A stretch of DNA of 64,000 nucleotides from contig NZ_CP012502.1 in the NCBI RefSeq assembly GCF_001721685.1, forward strand, positions 558,001 through 622,000, written 5' to 3'. The DNA is from Salisediminibacterium beveridgei. GTDB taxonomy: Bacteria; Bacillota; Bacilli; Bacillales; Salisediminibacteriaceae. The position numbers and the translations under genes are program-made. The notes below the pieces were generated by a model that had not been told where the DNA came from, ran no database searches, and saw only the letters and a list, made by a program, of their open reading frames with translations. This document shows, one piece after another, positions 15,664-25,016 of this stretch; the stretch's first letter is position 1; each line of letters begins with the position of its first letter.

Positions 15664-16806
15664 ATGAGATTGCACACAACCAAGTCAATCGAAGTCATTC
15701 TTGATAAAATGATGGAAATGGTTTCTAGCAGTAAAGAGGAGATCTTTGAAATCGCTGAACAATCGCGAAATGAATATGACGAGTTGAAGAAAGAGCTTCA
15801 GGAGATTCAGCAAAAAGTCATTCAACTGATCGACAAGCAGGATCAGGTGGAAATCCGCACACGATTTGCACGAAACCGTCTGGCGGAGGTGAGTAAGCAT
15901 TTCGCTTCCTATTCCGATCAAGAAGTGAAGGAAGCCTATGAGCAGGCAAAAGATTTTCAGGTACAGCTGGCTGTGCTCGGGTCGGAGGAGAAACAGCTTC
16001 GGGAGCGCCGTTCACAGATCGAGCGTCGCCTGATGACTCTCGGGCAAACCGTAGACCGTGCCGATCAGCTCATCAATCAGATCAACGCGGTGATGCAATA
16101 CTTGAGTGGCGACTTAAAGAATGTGTCGGATATGGTGGCAGATGCCGAACAGATGCAGCAATTCGGGGTGCAAATCATCCATGCCCAGGAAGAAGAGCGC
16201 AAGAAGCTCTCCCGTGAAATTCACGACGGACCTGCGCAGATGATGGCAAACGTGCTGCTTCGTTCCGAACTGGTCGAGAAAGTGCTCGATCAGGACGGGG
16301 TGGACCGCGCCCGCTTTGAGATTCAGGATCTTCGGAAAATGGTCAAAGCGTCACTCAGTGAAGTGAGGCGCATCATCTACGACCTTCGACCAATGTCACT
16401 CGATGATCTCGGGCTGGTGCCAACGGTGAACAAATTCATTGATAATGTGAACGAGTTCCAGGAAGGTGTGGACGTAAACTTCAGGAACATCGGCAAAGAA
16501 ACGCGTCTCCCTGCACATATGGAGGTGGCGATCTTCCGGTTTATCCAGGAAGCCGTCCAAAATGCAGCGAAACATGCGAAGGCGACCACCATCAGTGTGA
16601 AGATTGAGATTACTGAAACAGGCGTTACAGCGATCGTGAAAGATGATGGCAAAGGGTTCGATAGTGAGGCCAAAAAAGAAAACAGTTTCGGTCTTGTGGG
16701 GATAAAAGAACGGGTCAAACTGCTTGATGGTGAATTGACGATCGATTCCAAGTCAGGAAGGGGAACCTTGATCATGCTTCAGGTACCTGTCCCTCAAAAG
16801 GTCTAG
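15664..16806 (+). CDS. degS: Sensor histidine kinase DegS
   Basis: 380-residue soluble histidine kinase of the HPK7 group that phosphorylates DegU. It has an N-terminal coiled-coil sensor region (residues ~10-175), the dimerisation/phosphoacceptor helix EEERKKLSREIHDGPAQMM, then a HATPase_c domain with DDGKGFD and GLVGIKERV. No membrane helix, as in B. subtilis DegS. The start is uncertain: ATG 15664, or TTG 15670, which is better spaced from GAGAGGG. The pair controls exoenzymes, competence and motility; here it lies directly upstream of degU, competence and flagellar genes. Confidence 0.95.
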   Translation: MRLHTTKSIEVILDKMMEMVSSSKEEIFEIAEQSRNEYDELKKELQEIQQKVIQLIDKQDQVEIRTRFARNRLAEVSKHFASYSDQEVKEAYEQAKDFQVQLAVLGSEEKQLRERRSQIERRLMTLGQTVDRADQLINQINAVMQYLSGDLKNVSDMVADAEQMQQFGVQIIHAQEEERKKLSREIHDGPAQMMANVLLRSELVEKVLDQDGVDRARFEIQDLRKMVKASLSEVRRIIYDLRPMSLDDLGLVPTVNKFIDNVNEFQEGVDVNFRNIGKETRLPAHMEVAIFRFIQEAVQNAAKHAKATTISVKIEITETGVTAIVKDDGKGFDSEAKKENSFGLVGIKERVKLLDGELTIDSKSGRGTLIMLQVPVPQKV

Positions 16807-16955
16807 GTGGTTTAAACAGAGGTCCCGGAAATTTTCGTTGATAGACGGATGTACAAACGACAGTGATTTCGAGAAGATGGATTGTAAACACATTTTATGA
16901 AACCGGTCTTGCGTCAACAACTGTATAGTAACAACGAATCGAGGAGGAAGTAAAC

Positions 16956-17654
16956 ATGGAAAATCAGGATAAATTGCGCATATTGTTAATTGATGATCAC
17001 CAACTGTTTCGCGAAGGGGTCAAACGGATCCTGACGATGGAGCCGGGTTTTGAAGTGGTGGCAGAAGGCAACGACGGGGAAGATGTCGTGGACCTGGTCC
17101 GCCAGAATAAGCCGGACGTCGTCCTCATGGATATTAATATGCCTGGCATCAACGGAGTGGATGCCACGAAAAACTTACTGAAATCGTTCCCGAATGTACG
17201 GGTATTGATCCTGTCCATTCATGACGATGAATCCTATGTGACGCATGTCCTGAAAACAGGCGCCGCGGGTTACCTGTTAAAAGAAATGGATACCGAAGCA
17301 TTGATTGAAGCCGTCAAGGTTGTCGGCAACGGTGGATCGTATATTCACCCGAAAGTGACGCATAATCTCATTAAGGAGTACCGCCGGCTTGCAAACGAGA
17401 ATGGCAACAACGGCGAAATCGGATTCCGTGAAGTGGAATACCGCCGCCCGCTGCACCTGTTGACGCGCCGGGAATGCGAAGTACTGCAGCTCATGACAGA
17501 CGGTAAGAGTAACCGGGCCATCGGGGAAGCCCTCTACATTTCCGAGAAGACGGTGAAAAACCACGTCAGTAACATTCTGCAGAAGATGAGCATGAATGAC
17601 CGCACACAGGCCGTTGTGGACGCGATTAAAAATGGCTGGGTAAAAGTGAACTGA
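16956..17654 (+). CDS. degU: Response regulator DegU
   Basis: 232-residue NarL-family regulator. The receiver domain has [12 protein letters not shown] and the phosphoacceptor Asp59 in VLMDINMPG. The C-terminal LuxR-type HTH is [18 protein letters not shown] with [26 protein letters not shown] precedes the ATG. Phosphorylated by DegS. In B. subtilis it switches between motility/competence and exoenzyme production. Followed by a terminator. Confidence 0.97.
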   Translation: MENQDKLRILLIDDHQLFREGVKRILTMEPGFEVVAEGNDGEDVVDLVRQNKPDVVLMDINMPGINGVDATKNLLKSFPNVRVLILSIHDDESYVTHVLKTGAAGYLLKEMDTEALIEAVKVVGNGGSYIHPKVTHNLIKEYRRLANENGNNGEIGFREVEYRRPLHLLTRRECEVLQLMTDGKSNRAIGEALYISEKTVKNHVSNILQKMSMNDRTQAVVDAIKNGWVKVN

Positions 17655-17685
17655 TTCAAACATGATCCAAACAGCAGGATTCTTT

Positions 17686-17714
17686 ACGCACCGGTGAATG
17701 GACTGGTGCGTTTT
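17686..17714 (+). terminator. Intrinsic terminator after degU
   Basis: ACGCACCGGT / ACTGGTGCGT stem (one G-U pair) followed by TTTC. Confidence 0.8.
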
Positions 17715-17812
17715 CTATATTTTAGTAGACAGCAGGGACGGCTCTTGTTACGATATGAGTTAACAGGAAGCGGATTGAAAAACGCAAGACCAACAGAAAG
17801 CAGGGATTGATC

Positions 17813-18670
17813 ATGAGCAAAACCGCAATTGTTACCGATAGCACTTCCTACATCCCTTCCGATATTCGCAATGCACATGGCATCACGATGGTGCCTTTAA
17901 ACGTCATGTTTGGCGATGAAATGTATCAGGAAGAGACGGATATCAGCACGATGGAATTCTATGAAAAAATGAAGACAACCGAAGCACTGCCGACGACAAG
18001 TCAGCCTTCCATCGGTCTATTTGAAGAGACGTTCACCCGTCTGGCAAAGACGGCTGATGACATCCTCGTCATCACCTTATCAAGCGGCATCAGCGGCACC
18101 TTTGAAACGGCACATTCCGCTGCACAGATGGTGGAGGGGGCGAACGTGTACCTCTTTGATTCGGAAGTGAGCTGCTACGTTCAAGGATTCTATGTCATCA
18201 CAGCGGCCAAGCTTGCCGAAGACGGCATGAAGGCAAAACAGATTTTGAGCCATCTGGAAAAAATGAAACAGCGCACCCGCGCCTATTTCATGGCCGATGA
18301 CCTCAATCACCTCCACCGCGGCGGGCGTCTGAACGGCGCGCAGATGCTGGTGGGGAGTCTCCTGCAGGTGAAACCTGTGCTTCATTTCGATGATAAAAAG
18401 ATCGTGCCCTATGAAAAAGTCCGCACCGCCAAAAAGGCGATTGCCAAAATCCTCGGTCTTCTCCATGAAGACGCCAAGTTCGGCGCAGCCCTTGACGTGG
18501 TTGTCATCCACGCCAACCGGCCTGAAAAAGCGGAAGAGCTGAAAAAATACATCAAATCCAAGTATCCGGACGTCACAGTGACGACGTCGCACTTTGGCCC
18601 GGTCATCGGGACACATCTCGGAGAAGGGAGTCTTGGTATCGGCTGGACCGATGCAGACTTAGCGATATAA
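17813..18670 (+). CDS. degV: DegV family fatty-acid-binding protein
   Basis: 285-residue cytosolic protein of the DegV family, which binds a fatty acid and acts as FakB with FakA kinase in related bacteria. N-terminal motif IVTDSTSYIP and ITLSSGISGTFETA are typical, with HRGGRLNGAQ in the second domain. I chose ATG 17813, with GCAGGGA upstream. The position between degU and comFA matches B. subtilis yviA. It ends in a strong terminator, so it is separate from comF. Confidence 0.93.
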   Translation: MSKTAIVTDSTSYIPSDIRNAHGITMVPLNVMFGDEMYQEETDISTMEFYEKMKTTEALPTTSQPSIGLFEETFTRLAKTADDILVITLSSGISGTFETAHSAAQMVEGANVYLFDSEVSCYVQGFYVITAAKLAEDGMKAKQILSHLEKMKQRTRAYFMADDLNHLHRGGRLNGAQMLVGSLLQVKPVLHFDDKKIVPYEKVRTAKKAIAKILGLLHEDAKFGAALDVVVIHANRPEKAEELKKYIKSKYPDVTVTTSHFGPVIGTHLGEGSLGIGWTDADLAI

Positions 18671-18704
18671 CGCATTATCCATTCGCAATACCCCACATCA
18701 TACC

Positions 18705-18745
18705 GGCGCTGTCTGGCCACCAAACCAGCCGGCGCCCGCTTTTTT
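18705..18745 (+). terminator. Intrinsic terminator after degV
   Basis: GGCGCTGTCTGG / CCAGCCGGCGCC gives a 12-bp stem with one mismatch, then CGCTTTTTT. Confidence 0.85.
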
Positions 18746-18826
18746 CTCCCCGGAAACAACCGGTTCGCTCCACTTCGAACACCCAATCCAACTTTTGAGA
18801 ACTGAATAGTTATGGAGGCGACGCTT

Positions 18827-20437
18827 ATGCGTTTTATTCAAGTATCCGTAAAAGAAGCGGAGACGTTTTTTTGTCATGCCTTTTCAGGGGTGGACCATTG
18901 GCTTGTGCCCGAACGGCTCCCTGGCATTCCTGACGAATGGCTTGATCCGTCCCGGCTGGTGACCTTAGCCGAGACAAAAGGTATGCCGAAGATTCACCCT
19001 TACAGGGAGGAGTTTGAACCCTGTGCCCGTCTCATGACGATGACCCGGGGGCGCAGGCTGCTTTTGGATGAGGTTTTGAGTGAAGTGACGCTGGCGGATG
19101 TGGATGAGCATGTCCGCGCCGGTTATCTGAGCTATGAAACGGCTATAAAAGATGACGGCGATACATGCGGACGCTGCGGCGCTGAAGTCACCGGTCTCAT
19201 TCCCGGGTGTGGGCGCTGCAAAAGAGCGTGCCGGTATTGCCGGGCATGCATCCAGATGGGCCGGGTCGCGTCTTGCAGCCTGTTTGTGGTGCCGTTTTCC
19301 GGAGAATCTGCCGCTGAAAAGCAGGCCCCTGTCACGCTCGACTGGCAGGGGGAGCTGACAGCAGCCCAGGCCAAAGCGGCAGCTATGCTCTTGGCCAAAG
19401 TGAAAGAGGGCACGCCAGAGACGCTCTGCTGGGCGGTATGCGGTGCGGGGAAGACGGAAATGCTGTTTCCGCTGATCCACGAAGCCCTGCAAGCAGGGAA
19501 GCGGGTCATGATCGCCACGCCCCGGACCGATGTCGTGAAGGAGCTGGTACCGCGCCTCTCTGCCGCCTTCTCATCGACGGAGGTGGCAGGCTTTTACGGG
19601 GACTGCCCGGACCGTTTTGCTGATGCAGAGCTCGTGATTGCGACCACGCACCAGGCGATGCGCTTTAAACAGGCATTCGCGCTCATCATCATCGACGAGG
19701 TGGACGCCTACCCGTATACCGCCGATGAGCGGCTGCAGTACGCCGTGGAGGACGCCTTGTCACCGGACGGATCACTCGTTTACCTCACCGCGACACCGTC
19801 GGAAAAACTGAAGCGGCGGGCGTTGAGCGGCGCAATGCCCTATGCCCGGGTACCCCGGCGTTATCACGGTCACCCGCTGCCCGTTCCGAAAAAGGTCTGG
19901 ATCGGCGAATGGCAGGAACGGCTGAAAAAAGCGAAGTGGCGAACACCGCTATCCAGGAAGGTCCTCGACTGGGTCAATGGCCGACTCGCTGAAGGACGGC
20001 CTGCCTTTCTCTTCGTGCCGCGGATTGATCTGGAAGAAGCGGTGGTGAACGCATTGATCGCGGGCTGCGACGGTTTGACGGCAGACACCATCGCCCACGT
20101 GCACGCCGCCGACCCGGAGCGCGCCGAGAAGGTCACGGCTTTTCGGGAGGGGCGGATCAAGGTGATCGTCACCACCTCGATCCTCGAGCGCGGCGTCACG
20201 ATCCCCGGCGCCCAGGTCGCGATACTCGGCGCGGAAGACGACGTGTTTACAGAAGCGGCCCTCGTCCAGATGGCGGGCCGTGCCGGACGGCGGGCCGATC
20301 AGCCGGACGGTGACATTGCCTTCTTTCACTACGGGGCGACACGCGCCATGAACCAGGCGATCCGGCATATCACCGGGATGAATGCTGAACCGGTAAAAGT
20401 AGACAGTCCGCAGGGCGGTGAGTCAGAGGGCTTTTGA
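18827..20437 (+). CDS. comFA: Competence DNA translocase/helicase ComFA
   Basis: 536-residue DEAD-like ATPase that helps drive single-stranded DNA into the cell during transformation. A four-Cys zinc finger (CGRCGAEV, CGRCKRACRYCRAC) at ~110-145 is followed by Walker A CGAGKTEM, the DEVD-type box IIIDEVDAYPY, TATPSE, and the helicase C motif QMAGRAGRR. ATG 18827 is eight bases after GGAGG. It is longer than B. subtilis ComFA at the C-terminus. The frame ends at TTT-TGA; one base over, a 41-codon DEQ-repeat frame continues, so the end may be recoded or broken by an extra T. First gene of the comF operon. Confidence 0.95.
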   Translation: MRFIQVSVKEAETFFCHAFSGVDHWLVPERLPGIPDEWLDPSRLVTLAETKGMPKIHPYREEFEPCARLMTMTRGRRLLLDEVLSEVTLADVDEHVRAGYLSYETAIKDDGDTCGRCGAEVTGLIPGCGRCKRACRYCRACIQMGRVASCSLFVVPFSGESAAEKQAPVTLDWQGELTAAQAKAAAMLLAKVKEGTPETLCWAVCGAGKTEMLFPLIHEALQAGKRVMIATPRTDVVKELVPRLSAAFSSTEVAGFYGDCPDRFADAELVIATTHQAMRFKQAFALIIIDEVDAYPYTADERLQYAVEDALSPDGSLVYLTATPSEKLKRRALSGAMPYARVPRRYHGHPLPVPKKVWIGEWQERLKKAKWRTPLSRKVLDWVNGRLAEGRPAFLFVPRIDLEEAVVNALIAGCDGLTADTIAHVHAADPERAEKVTAFREGRIKVIVTTSILERGVTIPGAQVAILGAEDDVFTEAALVQMAGRAGRRADQPDGDIAFFHYGATRAMNQAIRHITGMNAEPVKVDSPQGGESEGF

Positions 20438-20561
20438 TGAGCAGAAGGGCTGGCGTGGTGAGCAAGCGGGCTTTTTTGATGAGCAGGATCCTGATATTGA
20501 TGAACAGCCGCGAACTATTGATGAGCAAGTCCATTCTTTTGATGAACAACTACCAAACTGA
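20436..20561 (+). other. +1-frame DEQ-repeat tail of comFA (frameshift or recoding candidate)
   Basis: Directly past the comFA stop, the +1 frame is open for 41 codons and reads DEQKGWRGEQAGFFDEQ and so on, with five DEQ units and one GEQ, ending at TGA 20559. The unit GATGARCAR repeats at the DNA level. The junction GGC-TTT-TGA-TGA has a run of four T, so a Phe tRNA could re-pair after a +1 slip. Removing one T would also fuse the tail. No start codon or RBS of its own suits this frame. Confidence 0.5.
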
Positions 20562-20582
20562 CTCATTTTTGGAGGGAAAACC

Positions 20583-20738
20583 ATGCGAATGTTGGAACGA
20601 ATTGCCCCGCCTGAGCTGATTTACGATCCCAACGATTCAACACTGCTGCAAGGGGCATATCATCAACGGCGGGATCACATCCTTGCTCGCCTCCAGGAAG
20701 CCGCCGAAAACCACGCGAAAGGAGCACTCACGTCATGA
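20583..20738 (+). CDS. Small protein in the comF operon (51 residues, unknown)
   Basis: MRMLERIAPPELIYDPND..., 51 residues, mostly helical with a charged C-terminal half. It has a strong RBS (TTTTTGGAGGGAAAACC) and its stop overlaps the comFC start (ATGA), so translation is coupled. It occupies the comFB position between comFA and comFC, but lacks comFB's Cys motif and shows no likeness to it that I can see. No function is proposed. Confidence 0.7.
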   Translation: MRMLERIAPPELIYDPNDSTLLQGAYHQRRDHILARLQEAAENHAKGALTS

Positions 20739-21481
20739 AGACCTGCCTGCTTTGTCATACTTCGTTCAGCCCGCCCTTTGGTTGGGCGGCATTCACCGGT
20801 ATCGGTTACAAAGAACCGATGCTCTGTCACACGTGCGAGGGGCTTTTTCACCGCATTACACACATCTCCTGCCCGGTGTGCGGCCGTGATGAAGAAGTCC
20901 TGCCGCATCACGTGAAGCAAAAAAACGTCTGGACAAACTGGCAAAGTCCCAAGTTACCTGATGCTGCATGTGCAGACTGCCGGCAGTGGGCCGACAACCC
21001 TCGTGCGGCCTGTGTGATGAACCGGTCTCTCTATACCTACCATGAGGGCATGAAAGACGTCATGGCGACGTACAAATACCGCGGGGATGCCACATTGGCC
21101 ACCCTCTTTACCAAAGACCTCGCCAAGCTTGCCAGACAAAGCGGGGCCGATCTCTTCACAACGATTCCGCTGGCGGAAGACCGCCTCTGGGAACGGGGCT
21201 TTAACCAGGCAACGCTCCTTTCGGGGGCGTTACCGCTCACCTTGCTTCTCACGCGTAACGGCGTCACATCCGGTAAACAGAGTAAACGGACAAAGGGGGA
21301 ACGGCTCGCGCACCTGGAAAACGCCTTTCAGCTCATCGCAGAACCACCGGAACTGACCGGGAAAACCGTCTGCATCATCGACGACATCTACACCACGGGA
21401 GCAACGGTGCGAACCGCGGCAAAGCTGCTCCTGGCGGCAGGAGCAAAAGCCGTTCTTTCCACAACGCTCATCCGGGCATGA
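20735..21481 (+). CDS. comFC: Competence protein ComFC (phosphoribosyltransferase-like)
   Basis: 248-residue cytosolic protein needed for transformation. An N-terminal zinc finger (CLLCHTSF, CHTCEG, CPVCGRD) is followed by a type I phosphoribosyltransferase domain. That domain has the PRPP loop VCIIDDIYTTGATV near residue 210. The start overlaps the stop of the 51-residue gene. In B. subtilis ComFC works with ComFA at the uptake machinery. Confidence 0.95.
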   Translation: MKTCLLCHTSFSPPFGWAAFTGIGYKEPMLCHTCEGLFHRITHISCPVCGRDEEVLPHHVKQKNVWTNWQSPKLPDAACADCRQWADNPRAACVMNRSLYTYHEGMKDVMATYKYRGDATLATLFTKDLAKLARQSGADLFTTIPLAEDRLWERGFNQATLLSGALPLTLLLTRNGVTSGKQSKRTKGERLAHLENAFQLIAEPPELTGKTVCIIDDIYTTGATVRTAAKLLLAAGAKAVLSTTLIRA

Positions 21482-21553
21482 TCTGCCCATTTCAATTCTG
21501 CGGAATTTGTCGTAAAATGGAGGCAGGCAAACAAAAGCGAAGGAGTGATCCGA

Positions 21554-21991
21554 ATGGCGGAACTGTCCAATTGCCCGAACTGCGGGGCGCTTTTTGTAAA
21601 AGCACTGCGTCCATATTGCGACAAATGTGCAAGAGAGGCCGAAGAAAAATTCGATACCGTCTACCGGTTTATCCGAAAACGGGAGAACCGCTCGGCGAGT
21701 CTCGAAGAAGTCCACGAAGAAACAGCTGTCGACAAAGACCTCATTATTCAATGGATCCGGGAAGGGCGCCTTAAAATTTCACAAATGCCGAACATGGGCA
21801 TCCCCTGTGAACACTGCGGCAAGACCGTCAGTGAAGGCAAGCTTTGTGAGAGTTGCCGCAGCAAACTGACCGGTGAACTGAAAAAAGGCGACAAGGAAAA
21901 AGACTTCGAAGACCGGAAGAAGCAGCGTGAGCGCGAGCGATATACGACGTACTCCACCCTGGAAGACAAAGTCCGACGCGACGGCAGATGA
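21554..21991 (+). CDS. yvyF: YvyF flagellar operon protein
   Basis: 145-residue protein of the TIGR03826/YvyF family. Two CxxC zinc knuckles flank a helical middle: CPNCGALF with CDKC at the N-terminus, and CEHCGK with CESC near residue 85. The middle (LEEVHEETAVDKDLIIQWIR) resembles a MerR-like HTH. ATG 21554 has AAGGAGTGATC upstream. The order comFC-yvyF-flgM is as in B. subtilis. Its role is a proposed flagellar regulator. Terminated before the flgM promoter. Confidence 0.93.
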   Translation: MAELSNCPNCGALFVKALRPYCDKCAREAEEKFDTVYRFIRKRENRSASLEEVHEETAVDKDLIIQWIREGRLKISQMPNMGIPCEHCGKTVSEGKLCESCRSKLTGELKKGDKEKDFEDRKKQRERERYTTYSTLEDKVRRDGR

Positions 21992-21999
21992 CGATCAGG

Positions 22000-22037
22000 A
22001 ACACCGGAAATCACTGAAGTCCGGTGTTTTTGTTTTT
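22000..22037 (+). terminator. Intrinsic terminator after yvyF
   Basis: AACACCGGA / TCCGGTGTT followed by TTTGTTTTTT. Confidence 0.9.
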
Positions 22038-22052
22038 TCCTCGCGCTGTGGC

Positions 22053-22079
22053 TAAAGATTTCAGCACGGCATCCGATAT
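22053..22079 (+). promoter_or_regulatory. Sigma-D promoter of flgM
   Basis: TAAA (22053-22056), 15 bases, TCCGATAT (22072-22079). The sigma-D consensus is TAAA-N15-GCCGATAT. flgM starts 39 bases downstream. Confidence 0.9.
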
Positions 22080-22117
22080 AGGAAGTAAGAAGAACAATGT
22101 AAGGAGGTGCACCACCC

Positions 22118-22375
22118 ATGAAAATCAATCCAATGCAGTCGGTGCAAGCCTATCGCAAGCTGCAGGAAACCCAGCAGCAGGAGAAGCAGGACAAGCCTCA
22201 AAAGTCAGATGAGGTACAGATCTCCAAGGAAGCGAAAGCCATGATGGAAAAATCAACGACCTATTCCGCCGAACGGGCTGAAAAGGTGCAGGAAATCAAA
22301 GCACAAATTGAAAACGGCACTTATAAAGTAAACGCTCAGGAAACGGCGAAGAAATTCTACGAATTCTGGGACTGA
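22118..22375 (+). CDS. flgM: Anti-sigma-D factor FlgM
   Basis: 85-residue anti-sigma factor that holds sigma-D inactive until the hook-basal body is complete. The sequence MKINPMQSVQAYRK and the C-terminal sigma-binding region (SAERAEKVQEIKAQIENGTY, AKKFYEFW) are typical. RBS TAAGGAGGTG is strong. A sigma-D promoter directly upstream makes it a feedback loop. First gene of flgM-flgN-flgK. Confidence 0.96.
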   Translation: MKINPMQSVQAYRKLQETQQQEKQDKPQKSDEVQISKEAKAMMEKSTTYSAERAEKVQEIKAQIENGTYKVNAQETAKKFYEFWD

Positions 22376-22412
22376 GAACGACGTGCTGACTACGGAATCG
22401 GGGTGAACCTGA

Positions 22413-22910
22413 ATGGTGAACGATCTGATTAAAATCATCCAGGCGATGGTCACGGTGCATCAAACGCTCAATGACCTCGCGGTGGCGAAACAGGACGCTG
22501 TAAAAAAAGGCGATATGAAGGACCTCGAAGCGGTGATGCAAAAAGAAGCACCGCTGATCCAGAAGCTTCGAAAGCTCGAGAACACCCGCATGCACCTCAT
22601 CAGCCAGTGGCAAGATGAGAAGGGTCTCGTGAAAGAGGGGGTCACCATCGATCAGCTCTTGCCGCTCTTTCCTGAAAAGGAAAGCAGGGAACTCGAAGCC
22701 TGGTCCACCCGTCTCATTGAACAAATGATCCGCCTCAAGGAGCAGAACGATTTGAACGAACAGCTTCTTGAGGATTCTTTGCGCTTTGTGAATGTCACGC
22801 TCGATGCGATGCGTCCGCAAAATCACTTCAACAACTATTCAGGCAACGGGCCTGAGGATGACGATGACTTCAAATCCGGGGATCACTCCCTGTTTGACTC
22901 CAAGGCCTGA
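22413..22910 (+). CDS. flgN: FlgN export chaperone for FlgK/FlgL
   Basis: 165-residue all-helical protein of the FlgN family (B. subtilis YvyG). It binds the hook-filament junction proteins FlgK and FlgL and delivers them to the flagellar export gate. It sits between flgM and flgK as usual. The middle part (PLFPEKESRELEAW) and the amphipathic C-terminal helix (EQNDLNEQLLEDSLRFVN) are typical of the family. The acidic tail is disordered. Confidence 0.92.
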   Translation: MVNDLIKIIQAMVTVHQTLNDLAVAKQDAVKKGDMKDLEAVMQKEAPLIQKLRKLENTRMHLISQWQDEKGLVKEGVTIDQLLPLFPEKESRELEAWSTRLIEQMIRLKEQNDLNEQLLEDSLRFVNVTLDAMRPQNHFNNYSGNGPEDDDDFKSGDHSLFDSKA

Positions 22911-22951
22911 CCTCACGATCACAGCAGTTAACCGATAAAGGAGCGAATCCC

Positions 22952-24877
22952 ATGCTTTCAACCTTTCATGGTCTCGAGACCGCGAGGCGCGGCCTGAATA
23001 CCACCCAGACCGCCTTACATACAACCGGCCACAACATCGCCAATGCCAATACCCCGGGCTATTCCCGTCAGCGGGTCAACATGAATCCGACAGACCCGTT
23101 TCCGAACCCGGCGTTCAATAAGCCAGGCATCCCGGGTCAGCTGGGTACCGGTGTGAAAGCCAGTGAAATCCAGCGGGTCCGGGACGAGTTTCTTGACCTG
23201 CAGTACCGCGGGGAAAACAATCAGCACGGCTACTGGGCCGCCCGTAATGACGCGTGGGTCAAAGTCGAGGACATCATGAATGAACCGTCCGAGAGCGGTC
23301 TGGCGAAAACAATGGATCAGTTCTGGGAATCCCTGCAGGATCTGTCTGTGAACCCGGAAGATTCCGGTGCGCGCGGGGTGGTCCGTCAAAACGGCGTCGC
23401 CGTGGCGGATACGTTCAATCTCTCGTACGACGGCCTCGAACAGATCCAGCGCGATTACGGGGATGATCTCGAGATCACCGCCGATGACATCAACTCACTG
23501 CTCCGGCAATTGAACAGTCTGAATACACAAATCTCCAAAGTGGAGCCCCACGGGATGCTGCCAAACGATCTGTATGATGAGCGCGACGTGTTAGTGGATG
23601 AACTGTCCAAACACCTGAACATTAAAGTCGACACGGTCGGAAGCGGCGGGGTCTCAAACGAAGTCGCGAGCGGGAAATACACAATCACGATGCTTGATGA
23701 TGCGGGACGCTCCACAGGGATCAAGCTCATTGACGGCAGTCAGCTCGACTACAATGAACTCGACGTCCAGTATCAAAATGAAGCATTGGACGAAGAGGGC
23801 AAGGGCCTTGCTACAGGTGTGACGTTTTTGAATGAGCGGCTCACCAATGTGGAGACTAGCGATCAGCTGGGCGGTGACCCGAACTCGATCCGTGCCGACG
23901 CGTTCCCGGCATCCGGTGAATTCCTCGCCAAGATGGAAGCCTATGGGTACGTGGACGGCGAAGGCGAGGCCAGGGGGATCTTCCCGGAGATGCTGAAGGA
24001 ACTCGATACGATGGTGCATAACTTCGCGGCAGAATTCAATGACGTGCACCGCTCAGGCTGGAGCCTTGCTGAAATTGACGCGGGGGAGAAAATGAACTTT
24101 GACTTTTTTGATTTCAAGCAAGCACCGGGTGAAAACGGGGAACGGGCAGCGAAATTTTTGAAAGTGCACGACGAGATCATGGAGAGCCGGGACAACATTG
24201 CAGCCAGTGGCGCCGGTGATCTGATTGCCGGAGGAATGGCTCTGGATGAAGAGGCAGGTCCTGCTTACCCGGGCGAAGCACAACTTTCGGTCAACGGCCG
24301 CTTTACCGGCGATTACGATGCAGTGACAGTCACGTATGACGACGGCAATTGGACGTTCAGTCATGGCGGTGAAGAGACGGTTGTCACAAACGCAGAGGCT
24401 GAAGAGGACAACTATCAGGTGGAGATCGATGGGTTGAGCTATGACGTCGCTTCCTTTTTTAACGAAGACGGGGAAATTGACGGGGATCTGGCGGATAACA
24501 CAACGTTCACCATGGATAACCTCCAGCGGGACCAAGCCTTCAGCGGGGACGGTTCGAACGCGCTGGCGCTTGCGAATGTGAAGGATACGGAGTTGGACTT
24601 CAATGGGAACCGCACGGATATTCAGAGCTACTACCAGGCGGTCATTGGTGAAATGGCCGTGCAGACCAGTGAGTCTGAGCGGTTGACGAAAAATACAGAT
24701 GTCCTCCGGGATTCAGTGAATGAGCGGAGACAATCGGTAAGTTCGGTTTCTCTCGATGAGGAAATGACGATGATGATTCAGTTCCAGCATGCTTACAACG
24801 CAGCGGCAAGGAGCCTGACGGCAGTGGATGAAATGCTCGATCGGATCATCAATCAGATGGGTCTTGTCGGCAGGTAA
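22952..24877 (+). CDS. flgK: Flagellar hook-associated protein 1 FlgK
   Basis: 641-residue first hook-filament junction protein, exported by the flagellar type III system. The N-terminus STFHGLETARRGLNTTQTAL with NTPGYSRQRVN is the conserved rod/hook-class motif. The C-terminus has SLDEEMTMMIQFQHAYNAAA then RSLTAVDEMLDRIIN. It is longer than B. subtilis FlgK because of an acidic middle region (~410-520). RBS AAAGGAGCG. A gap of about 480 bases with structured DNA separates it from flgL, unlike the close spacing in B. subtilis. Confidence 0.96.
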   Translation: MLSTFHGLETARRGLNTTQTALHTTGHNIANANTPGYSRQRVNMNPTDPFPNPAFNKPGIPGQLGTGVKASEIQRVRDEFLDLQYRGENNQHGYWAARNDAWVKVEDIMNEPSESGLAKTMDQFWESLQDLSVNPEDSGARGVVRQNGVAVADTFNLSYDGLEQIQRDYGDDLEITADDINSLLRQLNSLNTQISKVEPHGMLPNDLYDERDVLVDELSKHLNIKVDTVGSGGVSNEVASGKYTITMLDDAGRSTGIKLIDGSQLDYNELDVQYQNEALDEEGKGLATGVTFLNERLTNVETSDQLGGDPNSIRADAFPASGEFLAKMEAYGYVDGEGEARGIFPEMLKELDTMVHNFAAEFNDVHRSGWSLAEIDAGEKMNFDFFDFKQAPGENGERAAKFLKVHDEIMESRDNIAASGAGDLIAGGMALDEEAGPAYPGEAQLSVNGRFTGDYDAVTVTYDDGNWTFSHGGEETVVTNAEAEEDNYQVEIDGLSYDVASFFNEDGEIDGDLADNTTFTMDNLQRDQAFSGDGSNALALANVKDTELDFNGNRTDIQSYYQAVIGEMAVQTSESERLTKNTDVLRDSVNERRQSVSSVSLDEEMTMMIQFQHAYNAAARSLTAVDEMLDRIINQMGLVGR

Positions 24878-25016
24878 ATATCCAACAATTATTTGAGGGT
24901 TTCAGGTTGTTTTCAATCGCTTTAGGCGGACGCGTGCACCACAGGCACCTGAGCATCATCTGCTCGAAGTGAACGACTTGCAGTGATTCCATCGCCCAGG
25001 GGCTTGTCCTCAACTA

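Noticed and set aside
20436..20561. Short repeats as a CRISPR-like array
   Set aside because: Units are 9 bases, coding-frame periodic and without spacers; they encode DEQ.
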